From Pseudomonas sp. G.S.17 (GTDB lineage Bacteria; Pseudomonadota; Gammaproteobacteria; Pseudomonadales; Pseudomonadaceae): a DNA stretch of 64,000 nucleotides. Shown in pieces: positions 1 to 10,306 of this stretch. The stretch lies in NCBI RefSeq assembly GCF_038096165.1, contig NZ_CP151076.1:6073501-6137500 (forward strand), given 5' to 3'. The notes under the pieces are model-generated. The model had not been told where the DNA came from, ran no database searches, and saw only the letters and a program-made list of their open reading frames with translations. Within the stretch, counting starts at the first letter, position 1. Every line of letters starts with the position of its first letter. The translations under genes were made by a program, and so were the position numbers.

Positions 1-1
1 C

Positions 2-1078
2 CCTCGCTACTTCCTGCCTTTTGGCTTGCTGGTTTCAGCGGCAGTGATGTTCGTATTCGGCTTTTCGTCCTGGGCGACGTCCAGTGTCACGATCATGTTT
101 ATCCTGTTGTTCATCAACGGCTGGGCGCAAGGCATGGGCTGGCCGCCGAGCGGACGGACCATGGTGCACTGGTGGTCGCAGAAGGAACGTGGCGGCGTGG
201 TTTCGGTATGGAACGTTGCGCATAACGTCGGCGGCGGCTTGATCGGGCCTTTGTTCCTGCTGGGTCTGGGCTGGACCAACGATTGGCATGCGGCGTTTTA
301 CGTACCGGCTGCTGTGGCGTTGCTGGTTGCGGTGTTCGCCTTTGCGACCATGCGCGATACCCCGCAATCCATGGGTTTGCCGCCGATCGAGCACTACAAG
401 AACGACTATCCGGAAGGCTATGACGACAGTCATGAAAAGGAATTCAGCGCCAAGGAAATCTTCGTCAAGTACGTGCTGCGCAACAAAATGCTGTGGTACA
501 TCGCGCTGGCCAACGTCTTCGTTTACCTGCTGCGCTACGGCGTACTGGACTGGGCGCCGACATACCTGAAAGAAGCCAAGCACTTCACCGTCGACAAGAC
601 GTCCTGGGCGTACTTCCTGTACGAGTGGGCTGGTATTCCGGGCACGCTGCTGTGCGGCTGGATGTCGGACAAAATCTTCAAGGGCAATCGTGGCCTGACG
701 GGCGTGGTGTTCATGGTTATGGTGACCATCGCTACGCTGGTGTACTGGCTGAATCCGCCGGGCAACCCGACCGTCGACATGATCGCGCTGGTTTCCATCG
801 GCTTCCTGATCTACGGCCCGGTCATGCTGATCGGCTTGCAGGCGCTGGAACTGGCACCGAAGAAAGCCGCTGGCACCGCTGCGGGTTTTACCGGGCTGTT
901 CGGCTACCTGGGCGGCTCCGTCGCAGCCAGTGCGCTGATGGGCTACACCGTGGACCACTTCGGCTGGGACGGCGGTTTTGTCCTGTTGCTGATCGCCTGC
1001 GTAATGTCGATCGTGTTCCTGCTGCCAACGCTTTGGCATAAGCAGGTGGCGAGTACGACGCGTGAGGCGGTGGCTTAA
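2..1078 (+). CDS. glpT: Glycerol-3-phosphate transporter GlpT, 3' part only
   Basis: Major facilitator superfamily antiporter of the inner membrane that takes up sn-glycerol-3-phosphate in exchange for phosphate. The gene enters from the left edge, so roughly the first 90 residues of a protein of about 450 are missing. The visible part closely follows the E. coli GlpT pattern: [20 protein letters not shown], the cytoplasmic loop with [34 protein letters not shown], and the late helices [20 protein letters not shown]. These stretches are GlpT-specific rather than general MFS motifs. The reading frame is open from base 2. It is followed by a REP repeat and the convergent chaC gene. Confidence 0.95.
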   Translation, partial: PRYFLPFGLLVSAAVMFVFGFSSWATSSVTIMFILLFINGWAQGMGWPPSGRTMVHWWSQKERGGVVSVWNVAHNVGGGLIGPLFLLGLGWTNDWHAAFYVPAAVALLVAVFAFATMRDTPQSMGLPPIEHYKNDYPEGYDDSHEKEFSAKEIFVKYVLRNKMLWYIALANVFVYLLRYGVLDWAPTYLKEAKHFTVDKTSWAYFLYEWAGIPGTLLCGWMSDKIFKGNRGLTGVVFMVMVTIATLVYWLNPPGNPTVDMIALVSIGFLIYGPVMLIGLQALELAPKKAAGTAAGFTGLFGYLGGSVAASALMGYTVDHFGWDGGFVLLLIACVMSIVFLLPTLWHKQVASTTREAVA

Positions 1079-1098
1079 AGCGAGGGCTGCACAATCTG

Positions 1099-1205
1099 TT
1101 GGAGCGAGCGGGCGGCGTTCCGACTTGCCCGCGAAGGCAATATTCCAGGCTCAGAAGGTCGGGTAAATGTACCGGCCCCTTCGCGGGCAAGCCTCGCATC
1201 TACAG
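1099..1205. repeat. REP pair, GCTTGCCCGCGAAG type
   Basis: Two inverted copies of a TTGGAGCGAG...TTGCCCGCGAAGG unit, facing each other about 50 bp apart, lie between the convergent glpT and chaC genes. The left copy is degenerate (GGGCGGCGTTCC in place of GGCTT). This is the usual intergenic position for Pseudomonas REP elements. Confidence 0.75.
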
Positions 1206-1235
1206 GATTGGCGCTAGCACCGACAAATTCATAAC

Positions 1236-1910
1236 TCAGACGACGTCACACACCCCCCAACACCGCTTCAACCGCGCCTCCAGATTCAGATCCGGCATGG
1301 CGTGGCTGCGCAGGGCGTTGGCGGTTTGTTCGACGTAGTCGCGGGTGGTGCCGTAGCGTCCGCTGGCGCTGGCCAGCACCTGGCTGAGGACGCTGTCTGG
1401 CAGGTTGCCTGCGTAGCTGGGCAGGTGGCGTTCCAGTACAAATCCCAATGCCTGAACCCGTCGACCGTCTGCCAGTCGGCAGCTGAGCCAATGCGGCCGG
1501 TAGGATGGGAAGGGCATTTCCCGTTGCCATAAGGCCAGCAACGATTCTTCAAGATTCTCTTCCGGCAACCGGTAGGCGAAGCCGCTGCAGGAGCCGCCGC
1601 GATCCAGGCCGAAGACCAGCCCCGGCATTTCCGGCGTGCCGCGATGTTCGTGGGACCACAGGTATAAACCTCTGTGATAACCGTGAATTCGGCCGCGCTG
1701 GCGTTCGATTGCGGTGCACTCGGGGCGCCAGATTAGTGACCCATAGGCAAACAGCCATACCGGCCCACCTTCATGGCGCTGCATGGTCTGCTCCATCGAG
1801 CTGAGCAGTTGTTCACGGGTCAGTTGCGGCCCCAGATCCATCACCGGCGGATAGGTCAGTCCCAGACCGTCATGCACGGCCGTTGACAAGCTATTGATTT
1901 GATTCCCCAT
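1236..1910 (-). CDS. chaC: Glutathione-specific gamma-glutamylcyclotransferase, ChaC family
   Basis: Cytosolic enzyme that cleaves the gamma-glutamyl group of glutathione to 5-oxoproline and Cys-Gly. The 224-residue length fits bacterial ChaC. The substrate-binding loop YGSL is at residues 56-59 (FAYGSLIW), followed by the family pattern RGRIHGYHRGLYLWS, GTPEMPGLVFGLDRGGSC and FAYRLPEE. The Glu in QREMPF is the likely catalytic acid. ATG at 1910 is preceded by a purine-rich AGGGGGG tract. The function is inferred from the family. GshA, which makes the substrate precursor, is encoded elsewhere in this window at 19.8 kb. Confidence 0.9.
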   Translation of the reverse strand: MGNQINSLSTAVHDGLGLTYPPVMDLGPQLTREQLLSSMEQTMQRHEGGPVWLFAYGSLIWRPECTAIERQRGRIHGYHRGLYLWSHEHRGTPEMPGLVFGLDRGGSCSGFAYRLPEENLEESLLALWQREMPFPSYRPHWLSCRLADGRRVQALGFVLERHLPSYAGNLPDSVLSQVLASASGRYGTTRDYVEQTANALRSHAMPDLNLEARLKRCWGVCDVV

Positions 1911-2259
1911 TTGGCCCCCCTGGCGGATATTCCGTCAGTTGTAGCAGATCTTGCTCAATGAAATATGAGCGGACTACGTGGGCGAACGGATGGCGTTCGC
2001 CAATGAATGCTTGTGTATCAGACTGGCTGAGCAGTGTCGCAATCACGCAGCTACACTGAAACAGATAGACACATCTACTGCAATTAGCAATCCACCCAAG
2101 CTACCTCATGGCGGATAAACGCCGCACCTGATACGCCGCCCTGACAGTACGCGCTTAATTTAAGGACCGTTCCTACAGAGCACCCAGACCTTTCAACTTA
2201 CCGTGGCGTACATCGCTCGGTATAACGCTGCACACGGAGTTATTGCCAGGAAGCACGTC
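1911..2259. other. Intergenic region upstream of chaC and the small exported protein
   Basis: About 350 bp between two divergent genes, so it should hold both promoters. No convincing open frame, repeat or clear -35/-10 pair was seen. Confidence 0.5.
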
Positions 2260-2751
2260 ATGAAGGTCGGTGAAAATTTGCAGGTAACGGTGTTTATGGC
2301 CCTATGCTGGCTCGCGCCTCAGGTTGTGGCGGACGAGGCATCAGCGGGCAACGAAGGCGGGTTCTGGCTGGTGCAAACCAGTGCTTATACGCGGCATTTC
2401 TCGCCGTCGTCGGAGCACAATAATCATCAGGATTTATTGGGGCTGGAGCGCAATGAGGCGTCCGGGCTGGTTTATGGCGGGGCGACGTTTCGTAACTCGT
2501 TTGGCCAACGCTCGGTGTATGGCTACGCGGGCAAGCGTTTTGATAGCAGCGCTTATCCGGTGTACCTGAAAGTCACCGGGGGGCTTTTGCATGGCTATCG
2601 GGGCGAGTATCGCGACAAGATTCCGCTGAACCGCTACGGCATTGCGCCAGTGATCATTCCCGGCGTCGGGGTCAATCTGGGTCCGGTCAACGCCGAGGCG
2701 ATCCTGTTGGGCGCCTCTGCGTTGATGGTCAATGTCGGGCTGCGTTTCTGA
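2260..2751 (+). CDS. Small exported, probably outer-membrane beta-barrel protein
   Basis: Not a family I can name with certainty. The 163-residue protein has an N-terminal signal peptide with a hydrophobic core (VTVFMALCWLAP) and a likely cleavage site after VVA near residue 24. The mature part is rich in aromatic and glycine residues in alternating patterns (FWLVQTSAYTRHF, GLVYGGATFRNSFGQ, YLKVTGGLLHGYRG) and ends in a terminal Phe (VNVGLRF), the signature of outer-membrane barrels. A longer frame exists upstream to 2203, but ATG 2260 has AGGA 8 bases before it and directly precedes the signal peptide. A small PagP-like barrel is possible. Confidence 0.7.
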   Translation: MKVGENLQVTVFMALCWLAPQVVADEASAGNEGGFWLVQTSAYTRHFSPSSEHNNHQDLLGLERNEASGLVYGGATFRNSFGQRSVYGYAGKRFDSSAYPVYLKVTGGLLHGYRGEYRDKIPLNRYGIAPVIIPGVGVNLGPVNAEAILLGASALMVNVGLRF

Positions 2752-2766
2752 TCCTGATTACCCTGC

Positions 2767-3735
2767 TCAAGAGCGAGGCGCGTAGGCAAATACGTCGGCA
2801 CGCATTTGATGAGCGCTCATTCCCGCGCTGACCAGTGCATCAAGAGTCGCGTAGATCATGGCTGGCGAACCGCTGGCATACACGTGTACCGCTGCGAGAT
2901 CAGCGATGTCGCTGCGCACCGCTTCGTGCAGCATGCCGCAGCGTCCTTCCCAGCCGCACAGGTCGCTGACGACTTTGTGCAAAAACAGGTTAGGCAGCTT
3001 CTTCCATTCATCCCAATGCTGGATGTCGTAGAAATCTTCTGGCCGACGCACGCCCCAATACAGATGCACGGGATGGCTGAAACCCTTGCTGCGGCAGTGC
3101 TCGATCAAGCTTTGCATCTGCGCCATGCCGGTACCGGCAGCGATCAACACCAGCGGGCCATCTGGCAGTTCGGCCAGGTGCGTATCGCCAAACGGCAGTT
3201 CGACCCGGGCCATCGTGTTGCGCTGCAATTGTTCGATCAGGCTCTGGGCGCTGGCTTCGCGAACCAGCACATGCAATTGCAGATCGCGACCGCTTTGCGG
3301 CGCGGATGCCAGCGAGAAGGCGGATTTTTCGCCATTGTCGCGATGAATCATCAAATACTGACCGGCGTGATAGCGCGGCGCCTTGCCCGCCGGAGCGCGC
3401 AAGCCCACGCGCCAGACATCACCGCCGACTTCCACGCATTCACTCAACTGGCAGGCGAACGTGCGCACTGGCAGTTCGCCGAGGGCGAGCACGCCGTCCC
3501 AGAGGACTTCGCAGTCCTCAAGCGGCTCGGCCAGGCAGGTATAGATTTCGCCATGAGTCAGTTCTTCACCGGCCTGCAGCACGCGGCCGTGGGCCAGCAA
3601 AGCCGAACACACATGGCAATTGCCGTTGCGACAGCTTTGCGGGCAGTCGTAACCCAGGCGTTGCGCGGCATCGAGAATCCGCTCGCCGGGCAATGTTTCC
3701 AGTACTGCGCCCGATGGCTGCAAGGTTACACGCAT
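2767..3735 (-). CDS. 2Fe-2S ferredoxin / FAD-NAD(P)H oxidoreductase (AscD-like)
   Basis: Single-chain electron-transfer protein of 322 residues in three parts: an N-terminal plant-type ferredoxin domain with Cys ligands in CPQSCRNGNCHVC plus a later Cys (IYTCLAEP), a flavin-binding barrel with HAGQYLMIHR and FSLASAP, and a C-terminal NAD(P)H domain with LIAAGTGMAQMQS and VYASGSP. This is the architecture of CDP-6-deoxy-delta-3,4-glucoseen reductases, a name often given to this gene in Pseudomonas although no deoxysugar locus is nearby. ATG at 3735 overlaps the ubiD stop (TGATG), so the two genes are translationally coupled. A role as electron donor or flavin reductase connected with UbiD is only inferred from that coupling. 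Confidence 0.85.
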   Translation of the reverse strand: MRVTLQPSGAVLETLPGERILDAAQRLGYDCPQSCRNGNCHVCSALLAHGRVLQAGEELTHGEIYTCLAEPLEDCEVLWDGVLALGELPVRTFACQLSECVEVGGDVWRVGLRAPAGKAPRYHAGQYLMIHRDNGEKSAFSLASAPQSGRDLQLHVLVREASAQSLIEQLQRNTMARVELPFGDTHLAELPDGPLVLIAAGTGMAQMQSLIEHCRSKGFSHPVHLYWGVRRPEDFYDIQHWDEWKKLPNLFLHKVVSDLCGWEGRCGMLHEAVRSDIADLAAVHVYASGSPAMIYATLDALVSAGMSAHQMRADVFAYAPRS

Positions 3736-5201
3736 CAATCTATTCCCAACTGATTCCAGATGTCGTCGACCCGGCGTGTGACGGCTTCGTCCTTGACGAT
3801 AACCCGACCCCACTCGCGCGTGGTCTCGCCTGGCCATTTATGGGTTGCGTCCAGTCCCATTTTCGAACCCAGCCCGGAAACCGGTGATGCGAAATCCAGG
3901 TAGTCGATTGGCGTGTTGTCGATCATCACCGTATCGCGCTTGGGATCCATGCGCGTAGTGATGGCCCAAATCACGTCGTTCCAGTCCCGGGCATTGATAT
4001 CGTCGTCAGTGACAATAACGAACTTGGTGTACATGAACTGTCGCAAAAACGACCACACGCCCAGCATCACACGCTTGGCATGGCCTGGGTACTGCTTCTT
4101 GATCGTCACGATCGCCATGCGATACGAGCAGCCTTCCGGCGGCAGATAGAAGTCGGTGATTTCCGGGAACTGCTTTTGCAGGATCGGCACGAACACTTCG
4201 TTCAATGCCACGCCCAGAATTGCCGGCTCATCAGGCGGCCGACCGGTGTAGGTGCTGTGATAGATCGGTTTGATCCGATGAGTAATGCGCTCGACAGTGA
4301 ACACCGGGAAGCTGTCGACTTCGTTGTAGTAGCCGGTGTGATCGCCATACGGGCCTTCATCGGCCATTTCGCCGGGGTGGATCACGCCTTCGAGGACGAA
4401 CTCGGCGCTGGCCGGGACTTGCAGGTTATTGCCTCGGCACTTGATCAGCTCGGTACGACTGCCGCGCAACAGACCGGCGAAAGCGTATTCGGAAAGGCTG
4501 TCAGGCACGGGCGTGACTGCGCCAAGAATGGTGGCTGGATCGGCGCCGAGGGCCACGGATACCGGGAAGGGTTCGCCGGGATGTTTGGCGCACCATTCCT
4601 TGAAGTCCAGCGCGCCGCCACGGTGGCTCAACCAGCGCATGATGACTTTGTTGCGACCGATGACCTGCTGGCGATAGATGCCGAGGTTCTGCCGTTCCTT
4701 GTTCGGCCCGCGCGTGACGGTCAGGCCCCAGGTGATCAGCGGCGCGACATCGCCGGGCCAGCAGGTCTGCACCGGGAGCATGGCGAGATCGACGTCATCA
4801 CCTTCGATGACGATCTCCTGGCACGGCGCGTCCTTGACGACCTTGGGCGCCATGGCGATGACTTTCCTGAAGATCGGCAGCTTGGACCAGGCATCTTTCA
4901 AGCCCTTGGGTGGCTCGGGTTCCTTGAGGAAGGCCAGCAGCTTGCCGATTTCCCGCAGCTCGCCGACTTCTTCAGCGCCCATGCCCATGGCAACGCGCTC
5001 GGGCGTGCCAAACAGGTTGCCGAGCACCGGAATATCAAAGCCGACGGGCTTTTCAAACAGCAATGCCGGACCCTTGGCGCGCAAGGTGCGGTCGCAGATT
5101 TCGGTCATTTCCAGGACAGGGGAAATGGGCATCTGAATGCGTTTCAACTCTCCGCGCTGCTCAAGCTGCTGCACGAAATCCCGTAGATCCTTGAATTTCA
5201 T
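3735..5201 (-). CDS. ubiD: 4-hydroxy-3-polyprenylbenzoate decarboxylase UbiD
   Basis: Prenylated-FMN-dependent decarboxylase of ubiquinone synthesis, converting 3-octaprenyl-4-hydroxybenzoate to 2-octaprenylphenol. The 488 residues align end to end with E. coli UbiD by recognisable blocks: [96 protein letters not shown] and [15 protein letters not shown]. The E-D-R type catalytic residues lie in these blocks. I chose ATG 5201 because it matches the family N-terminus. An in-frame GTG at 5213 would add four residues. Confidence 0.96.
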   Translation of the reverse strand: MKFKDLRDFVQQLEQRGELKRIQMPISPVLEMTEICDRTLRAKGPALLFEKPVGFDIPVLGNLFGTPERVAMGMGAEEVGELREIGKLLAFLKEPEPPKGLKDAWSKLPIFRKVIAMAPKVVKDAPCQEIVIEGDDVDLAMLPVQTCWPGDVAPLITWGLTVTRGPNKERQNLGIYRQQVIGRNKVIMRWLSHRGGALDFKEWCAKHPGEPFPVSVALGADPATILGAVTPVPDSLSEYAFAGLLRGSRTELIKCRGNNLQVPASAEFVLEGVIHPGEMADEGPYGDHTGYYNEVDSFPVFTVERITHRIKPIYHSTYTGRPPDEPAILGVALNEVFVPILQKQFPEITDFYLPPEGCSYRMAIVTIKKQYPGHAKRVMLGVWSFLRQFMYTKFVIVTDDDINARDWNDVIWAITTRMDPKRDTVMIDNTPIDYLDFASPVSGLGSKMGLDATHKWPGETTREWGRVIVKDEAVTRRVDDIWNQLGID

Positions 5202-5252
5202 TAACCCGGCCACTCATAAAATAGGTTCGTATCGTACCTGATCGCGACCAGT

Positions 5253-5340
5253 GTGGGAGCGAGCTTGCTCGCGAATAGGAATTCCATTCTGCAGATTTAT
5301 CGCCTGCGATAACGTCTTCGTGAGCAAGCTCGCTCCCACC
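5253..5340. repeat. REP pair, GTGGGAGCGAGCTTGCTCGC type
   Basis: Two inverted REP copies (GTGGGAGCGAGCTTGCTCGC and, about 40 bp on, its near complement) lie between the ubiD start and the acyltransferase stop. They would form a large cruciform or mRNA hairpin between the two same-strand genes. Confidence 0.9.
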
Positions 5341-5359
5341 AGGCTCGCTCACCTTCCTG

Positions 5360-7315
5360 TCAATTTGCGTTCTCACTGAGGAAAATCGGCGCAAACAACG
5401 GCCTCATCCGCTCGCCGCCTTGGTCCGACAGGTGATTCTCGTCCTTGTATTGGGAAAAACCATCGATGGCCGCGCGGCAAATGCCTTCAGCGCAGAGCAG
5501 TGGCGCGGGGTCGATGATGTGGATGTGTGGATCGGAAGCTGCCAGGTTGGCGAACAGCTGGTCGATAAAGTGCTGCCGCTCGCGGTGATCGGCAATCGGC
5601 CTGCCGACGCGCAGCGCAGAACGCCCGACCATCGCCAGGCTGCTGAGTCGTGCGATGGTGCCCTGGCGTTGCAGCGGGACTTCCTTGAACAGCCAGACGT
5701 TCGCTCCGGCGGCGCGCACGCTGGCCACTGTCGCGCGCAAGTTGTCGGCCAGATGCTGCTCGGCGGCGGCGCGGCTTTCATGGCGGTAGGTGATGTGCTC
5801 GCGGTCGCCGTCTTCTTCGCCATACAGATAAAGGCTCCAGCGGGCGGCGAGTACCACGTCGCGGATCTTTTGTTTTTCGACCAGCGCCAGGGTTTGCTGG
5901 TTGAAGGTCTGACATTGCGGACGGGATTCGCTGCCCAGCACTGGCATGCAGCCGGACAGGCTGGTCAGCCAGACCGGAATGCCAAAGCGCTCGGCGTCTT
6001 CTTTGACCGCTGGCATCAACGCCGCCGCATGACTGTCGCCCCACACGAGTTGCAGCGGCGGCACGTCAGCATCGCCGCCGAAACGACAGGCTGCGCTCAA
6101 GTCCGGGCTGTCGCGCTGCAGCAGACAATCCATTTGCCCGCGCTGCCATTCACGCGCTTCGGCGTACTGCCGGGCTTGCCCGGACAAGCGCTGCGGGAAG
6201 CCTTCGCCCCAGCGCACGGTTTGCCCGGCCATCGCCACGACCAGCATGCACAACGCCGCGCTGATGAGCACCGGTTTGCGTCCGGCCAGCAGGCGTTTTT
6301 CGCGGAAGGGCATTTCCACGAAACGCCACGACAGCCAGGCCAGCGCCACGCACAGCGCAATCCAGAACAGCGATTCCCCACGCTGCATGCCGTCGATGGA
6401 AATCGCGTTGGCGTAGACGAATACCGGCCAATGCCAGAGGTACAGCGAGTAGGAAATCAGCCCGATCGCCACTAATAGCGGCGCGCTCAACAGCTTGCCG
6501 GCCAGCGTTTGCGCCTGACCGTTGGACCAGATCAACGCCGTAGCGCCCAGCACTGGCAACAATGCCGCCCAACCTGGAAACGGCGTACTGCGGTCGAACC
6601 CGCACACCGCGATCAAAATGGCAGCCAGTCCCGCCAGACTGACACTTTGGTAAACCCAGGGCCGCAGTTTGATTCGGGATGCGGGCATGACCGCCAGCAT
6701 CGCGCCACAGAGCAATTCCCAGGCGCGCATTGGCAGCAGGAAAAACGCCGAGTCCGGCGCGCGACTTATGCTCCAGATGTTCAGACCGAATGACACCAGC
6801 AGCAGGCCCAGCAGCATCAAACGCCAATGGCGAAAGAAGCGCGTGATCAACACCATCAGCAGCGGGAAGATGATGTAGTACTGCTCTTCCACCGACAGCG
6901 ACCAGGTGTGTAGCAAGGGTTTGAAGTCCGACGCCGGGTTGAAATAACCGTCCTGGCGCATGAACAGGATGTTGGAAATGAACATCGCCTGATAACGCAC
7001 AGTGCGACCCAGTTGCGAATAATCATGGGCCGTCAGCAGCAACCAGCCGACCAGCAAGGTAGCGGCCAGCACCACGCTCAAGGCCGGGATGATCCGTCGC
7101 GCGCGACGCGCCCAGAAGTCGACAAAGCTGAAGCGACCGGCGCTGATTTCACGGTGAATGATCGAGGTGATCAGGAACCCGGAGATGACGAAAAACACGT
7201 CGACGCCAACGAAGCCGCCGCTGAACGCGCCGAAACCATAGTGAAAAAGTACGACGGGAATTACCGCCAGGGCGCGCAGGCCGTCGATATCCCGCCGGTT
7301 GCCGAATGTGTGCAT
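5360..7315 (-). CDS. Membrane acyltransferase of the OafA/YrhL family with SGNH-like C-terminal domain
   Basis: Integral membrane O-acyltransferase likely to acetylate a cell-surface polysaccharide or peptidoglycan. The first ~370 residues are the acyltransferase-3 domain: RRDIDGLRALAVIPVVLFHY with catalytic-type His, VGVDVFFVISGFL, RRARRIIPAL, and about ten hydrophobic helices. After about residue 390 a soluble domain follows with GDSHAAAL (SGNH block I) and a late DENHLS motif, as in OafA-type proteins. ATG 7315 has AAGGAG spaced correctly upstream; a longer TTG frame to 7339 lacks this. The gene is monocistronic by position, downstream of the rho terminator. The acceptor is not knowable from sequence. 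Confidence 0.88.
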   Translation of the reverse strand: MHTFGNRRDIDGLRALAVIPVVLFHYGFGAFSGGFVGVDVFFVISGFLITSIIHREISAGRFSFVDFWARRARRIIPALSVVLAATLLVGWLLLTAHDYSQLGRTVRYQAMFISNILFMRQDGYFNPASDFKPLLHTWSLSVEEQYYIIFPLLMVLITRFFRHWRLMLLGLLLVSFGLNIWSISRAPDSAFFLLPMRAWELLCGAMLAVMPASRIKLRPWVYQSVSLAGLAAILIAVCGFDRSTPFPGWAALLPVLGATALIWSNGQAQTLAGKLLSAPLLVAIGLISYSLYLWHWPVFVYANAISIDGMQRGESLFWIALCVALAWLSWRFVEMPFREKRLLAGRKPVLISAALCMLVVAMAGQTVRWGEGFPQRLSGQARQYAEAREWQRGQMDCLLQRDSPDLSAACRFGGDADVPPLQLVWGDSHAAALMPAVKEDAERFGIPVWLTSLSGCMPVLGSESRPQCQTFNQQTLALVEKQKIRDVVLAARWSLYLYGEEDGDREHITYRHESRAAAEQHLADNLRATVASVRAAGANVWLFKEVPLQRQGTIARLSSLAMVGRSALRVGRPIADHRERQHFIDQLFANLAASDPHIHIIDPAPLLCAEGICRAAIDGFSQYKDENHLSDQGGERMRPLFAPIFLSENAN

Positions 7316-7347
7316 GACACTCCTTGTCGCGATTCTCAAAAATCAGG

Positions 7348-7378
7348 CAAAAAAAATGGTGTCCATAAGGACACCATT
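7348..7378 (-). terminator. Rho-independent terminator of rho
   Basis: On the minus strand a perfect 10-bp stem (AATGGTGTCC / GGACACCATT, loop TTAT) is followed by a run of nine T residues. It begins about 20 bases after the rho stop codon. Confidence 0.95.
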
Positions 7379-7399
7379 CATTTGAAGCCGTTCAGCCTG

Positions 7400-8659
<1,260 letters not shown>

Positions 8660-8853
8660 ATAGGAATGACGTAATCATGTATGGAGGGGGAAATTAAGCT
8701 TTTGGCTTAATGAGGCCGCGCCGCAGAGAAGGCGACAGGATCGCGTACTAATTCGAAAGGAGAGCGTCGGCGACGGCTAGCAGGGGGCAACGGAGAAGCC
8801 GTTGCGGGGCCGAATGTACCACTTGATTTTCGAGGCGTCTAGTACACCGCCCG
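8660..8853 (-). promoter_or_regulatory. Long structured rho 5' leader (Pseudomon-Rho candidate)
   Basis: Nearly 200 bases between the trxA terminator and the rho start can form hairpins on the minus strand: GCAACGG...CCGTTGC at 8787-8805 and TTAAGC...GCTTAA near the start codon. Rho autoregulates through its leader in other bacteria, and a conserved Pseudomon-Rho RNA motif is described upstream of rho in pseudomonads. Assignment to that motif is by position and not by covariance. Confidence 0.5.
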
Positions 8854-8879
8854 AAAAAAACCCCGCAATTTGCGGGGCT
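8854..8879 (-). terminator. Rho-independent terminator of trxA
   Basis: On the minus strand a perfect stem TGCGGGG/CCCCGCA type (arms 8861-8867 and 8871-8877, 3-base loop) is followed by seven T residues. It starts just after the trxA stop. Confidence 0.95.
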
Positions 8880-8886
8880 TTGATCA

Positions 8887-9216
8887 TCAGATATTAGCGT
8901 CAAGGAACGCTTGCAGCTGAGACTTCGACAGCGCACCAACCTTGGTGGCTTCGACGTTGCCGTTCTTGAACAGCATCAATGTCGGGATACCACGCACGCC
9001 ATGCTTGGCTGGCGTTTCCTGATTTTCATCGATGTTCAGCTTGGCGATGGTCAGTTTGCCTTTGTAGGTCTCGGCGATCTCATCCAGAACCGGGGCAATC
9101 ATCTTGCATGGGCCACACCACTCAGCCCAGTAATCAACTAGTACAGCACCTTCAGCCTTGAGGACGTCAGCTTCGAAGCTGGCGTCGCTGACGTGCTTGA
9201 TAAGGTCGCTACTCAT
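8887..9216 (-). CDS. trxA: Thioredoxin 1
   Basis: Cytosolic protein-disulfide reductase that supplies electrons to ribonucleotide reductase, PAPS reductase and others. The 109-residue chain carries the redox site WCGPC at residues 33-37 within [15 protein letters not shown], and the cis-Pro loop [12 protein letters not shown] 9216 has GGAGAACTCC upstream. It sits directly before rho on the same strand, but a strong terminator separates the two genes. Confidence 0.98.
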   Translation of the reverse strand: MSSDLIKHVSDASFEADVLKAEGAVLVDYWAEWCGPCKMIAPVLDEIAETYKGKLTIAKLNIDENQETPAKHGVRGIPTLMLFKNGNVEATKVGALSKSQLQAFLDANI

Positions 9217-9337
9217 GGAGTTCTCCGAGTTAGTAGGCTAAAAAACGTGGCCCATCATAGCGGGCCTTGCCCCGTTCAGGAAGCCAGACGTCATTGAGTG
9301 TGGCTATAGCTGTCCATCAGTCTGGTTATAGCGCTGT

Positions 9338-10042
9338 TCAGTTTGAAGGCGAGACAAACACGATCCCGGTCCTCAGCGCCGCGCCACGAATGTGTTCGTG
9401 CATGGCTTTCTGCGCCGGGCCTGAGGCGTGGCGGGCCAGGGCGCGGAGGATCTTGCGGTGTTCCTGCCAGGTTTCCATGGCCCTTGAAGCGCGGATGAAC
9501 GGCATCTTCTGGCTTTCCAGAAAAATATCCGCGCCTGCGGTCACGATACCGAGCATGGCCTGATTGCCGCTGGCGACGAGAATATGCCGGTGAAATTCGA
9601 AATCCAGGCGTGACGCGGCTTCGAAATCGCCGGCGCGCAGCTCCAGGCGCATCGCCTCGACGTTATCTTCCAGCACGTCACGCTCGTCGGCGGTCAGGGT
9701 CACGGCGGCCAGTCCGGCGGCGAAGCCTTCCAGGGCATAACGCAGCTGAAAGGTATCGGCAGGTGATATTTGTGCATCGAAAGGCCAGGAAAATCCGCTC
9801 GTGCGCTGTTCTGGTTCAGAAATTTTCTGCACGAAGACGCCTTTGCCAGGCTGCACGCTGACCACGCCCAACGCGCTGAGTGAAGACAAAGCCTCACGCA
9901 ACGAAGCGCGACTGACGCCGAGCAGCACGGCAAGATCGCGCTGCGAGGGCAGGCTGTCGCCCGGCGCATAGCCTTGCTCGGCAATCAATTTGCGAATGGC
10001 CCGCAACGCGGATTCGGGTACGGCGATTGGGCTATGTGGCAT
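9338..10042 (-). CDS. GntR-family (FadR subfamily) transcriptional regulator
   Basis: DNA-binding regulator of 234 residues. The N-terminal winged helix has the GntR signature YAPGDSLPSQRDLAVLLGVSRASLREAL, and the C-terminal all-helical FCD domain has LEDNVEAMRLELRAGDFEAASRLDFEFHRHIL with metal-type D and H residues. It is divergent from an amino-acid ABC importer operon, so it probably controls that operon, sensing the substrate or a breakdown product. A 21-bp motif next to its start codon recurs closer to the transporter. ATG 10042 follows an in-frame GTG at 10045. Confidence 0.88.
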   Translation of the reverse strand: MPHSPIAVPESALRAIRKLIAEQGYAPGDSLPSQRDLAVLLGVSRASLREALSSLSALGVVSVQPGKGVFVQKISEPEQRTSGFSWPFDAQISPADTFQLRYALEGFAAGLAAVTLTADERDVLEDNVEAMRLELRAGDFEAASRLDFEFHRHILVASGNQAMLGIVTAGADIFLESQKMPFIRASRAMETWQEHRKILRALARHASGPAQKAMHEHIRGAALRTGIVFVSPSN

Positions 10043-10044
10043 CA

Positions 10045-10065
10045 CTGTTCAGGCCAGTCAGTCCA
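10045..10065. promoter_or_regulatory. Putative operator copy 1 of the GntR regulator
   Basis: A 21-bp sequence beginning CTGTTCAGGCCAGT directly abuts the regulator start codon. It matches a second copy at 10170-10190 in 18 of 21 positions and in the same orientation. Its position suggests autorepression. The operator role is inference. Confidence 0.4.
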
Positions 10066-10169
10066 GTAGAACCTCCTTTTATAGCCATCTTCGCCATCAG
10101 GCAAGCGACGCCCAGGCCTGGGGCGGCGGGGCTTCGAGGCGCGCTAAAGCAGTGCGAGCAACCCTGCAA

Positions 10170-10190
10170 CTGTTCAGACCAGTAAGACCA
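10170..10190. promoter_or_regulatory. Putative operator copy 2 in the transporter upstream region
   Basis: Second copy of the 21-bp motif (CTGTTCAGACCAGT...), about 115 bp before the ABC substrate-binding gene start. It contains two direct GACCA half-units spaced by four bases. It lies where a repressor or activator of the importer operon would bind. Confidence 0.4.
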
Positions 10191-10306
10191 AAATCACGCT
10201 ACAACCCGCAGGTTTGGGTCGCGTTTCACAGGATGGCATGGCCTGTGCAATCGCTATCAGCATTCAGCATTGCCGAACAATCTCTCGTCCGACTCGGAGT
10301 TATCCC

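Noticed and set aside
2260..2751. Small exported protein as a glycerol-3-phosphate transporter component because glpT is nearby
   Set aside because: It is a single short beta-rich exported protein with no transporter features; proximity to glpT alone is not evidence.
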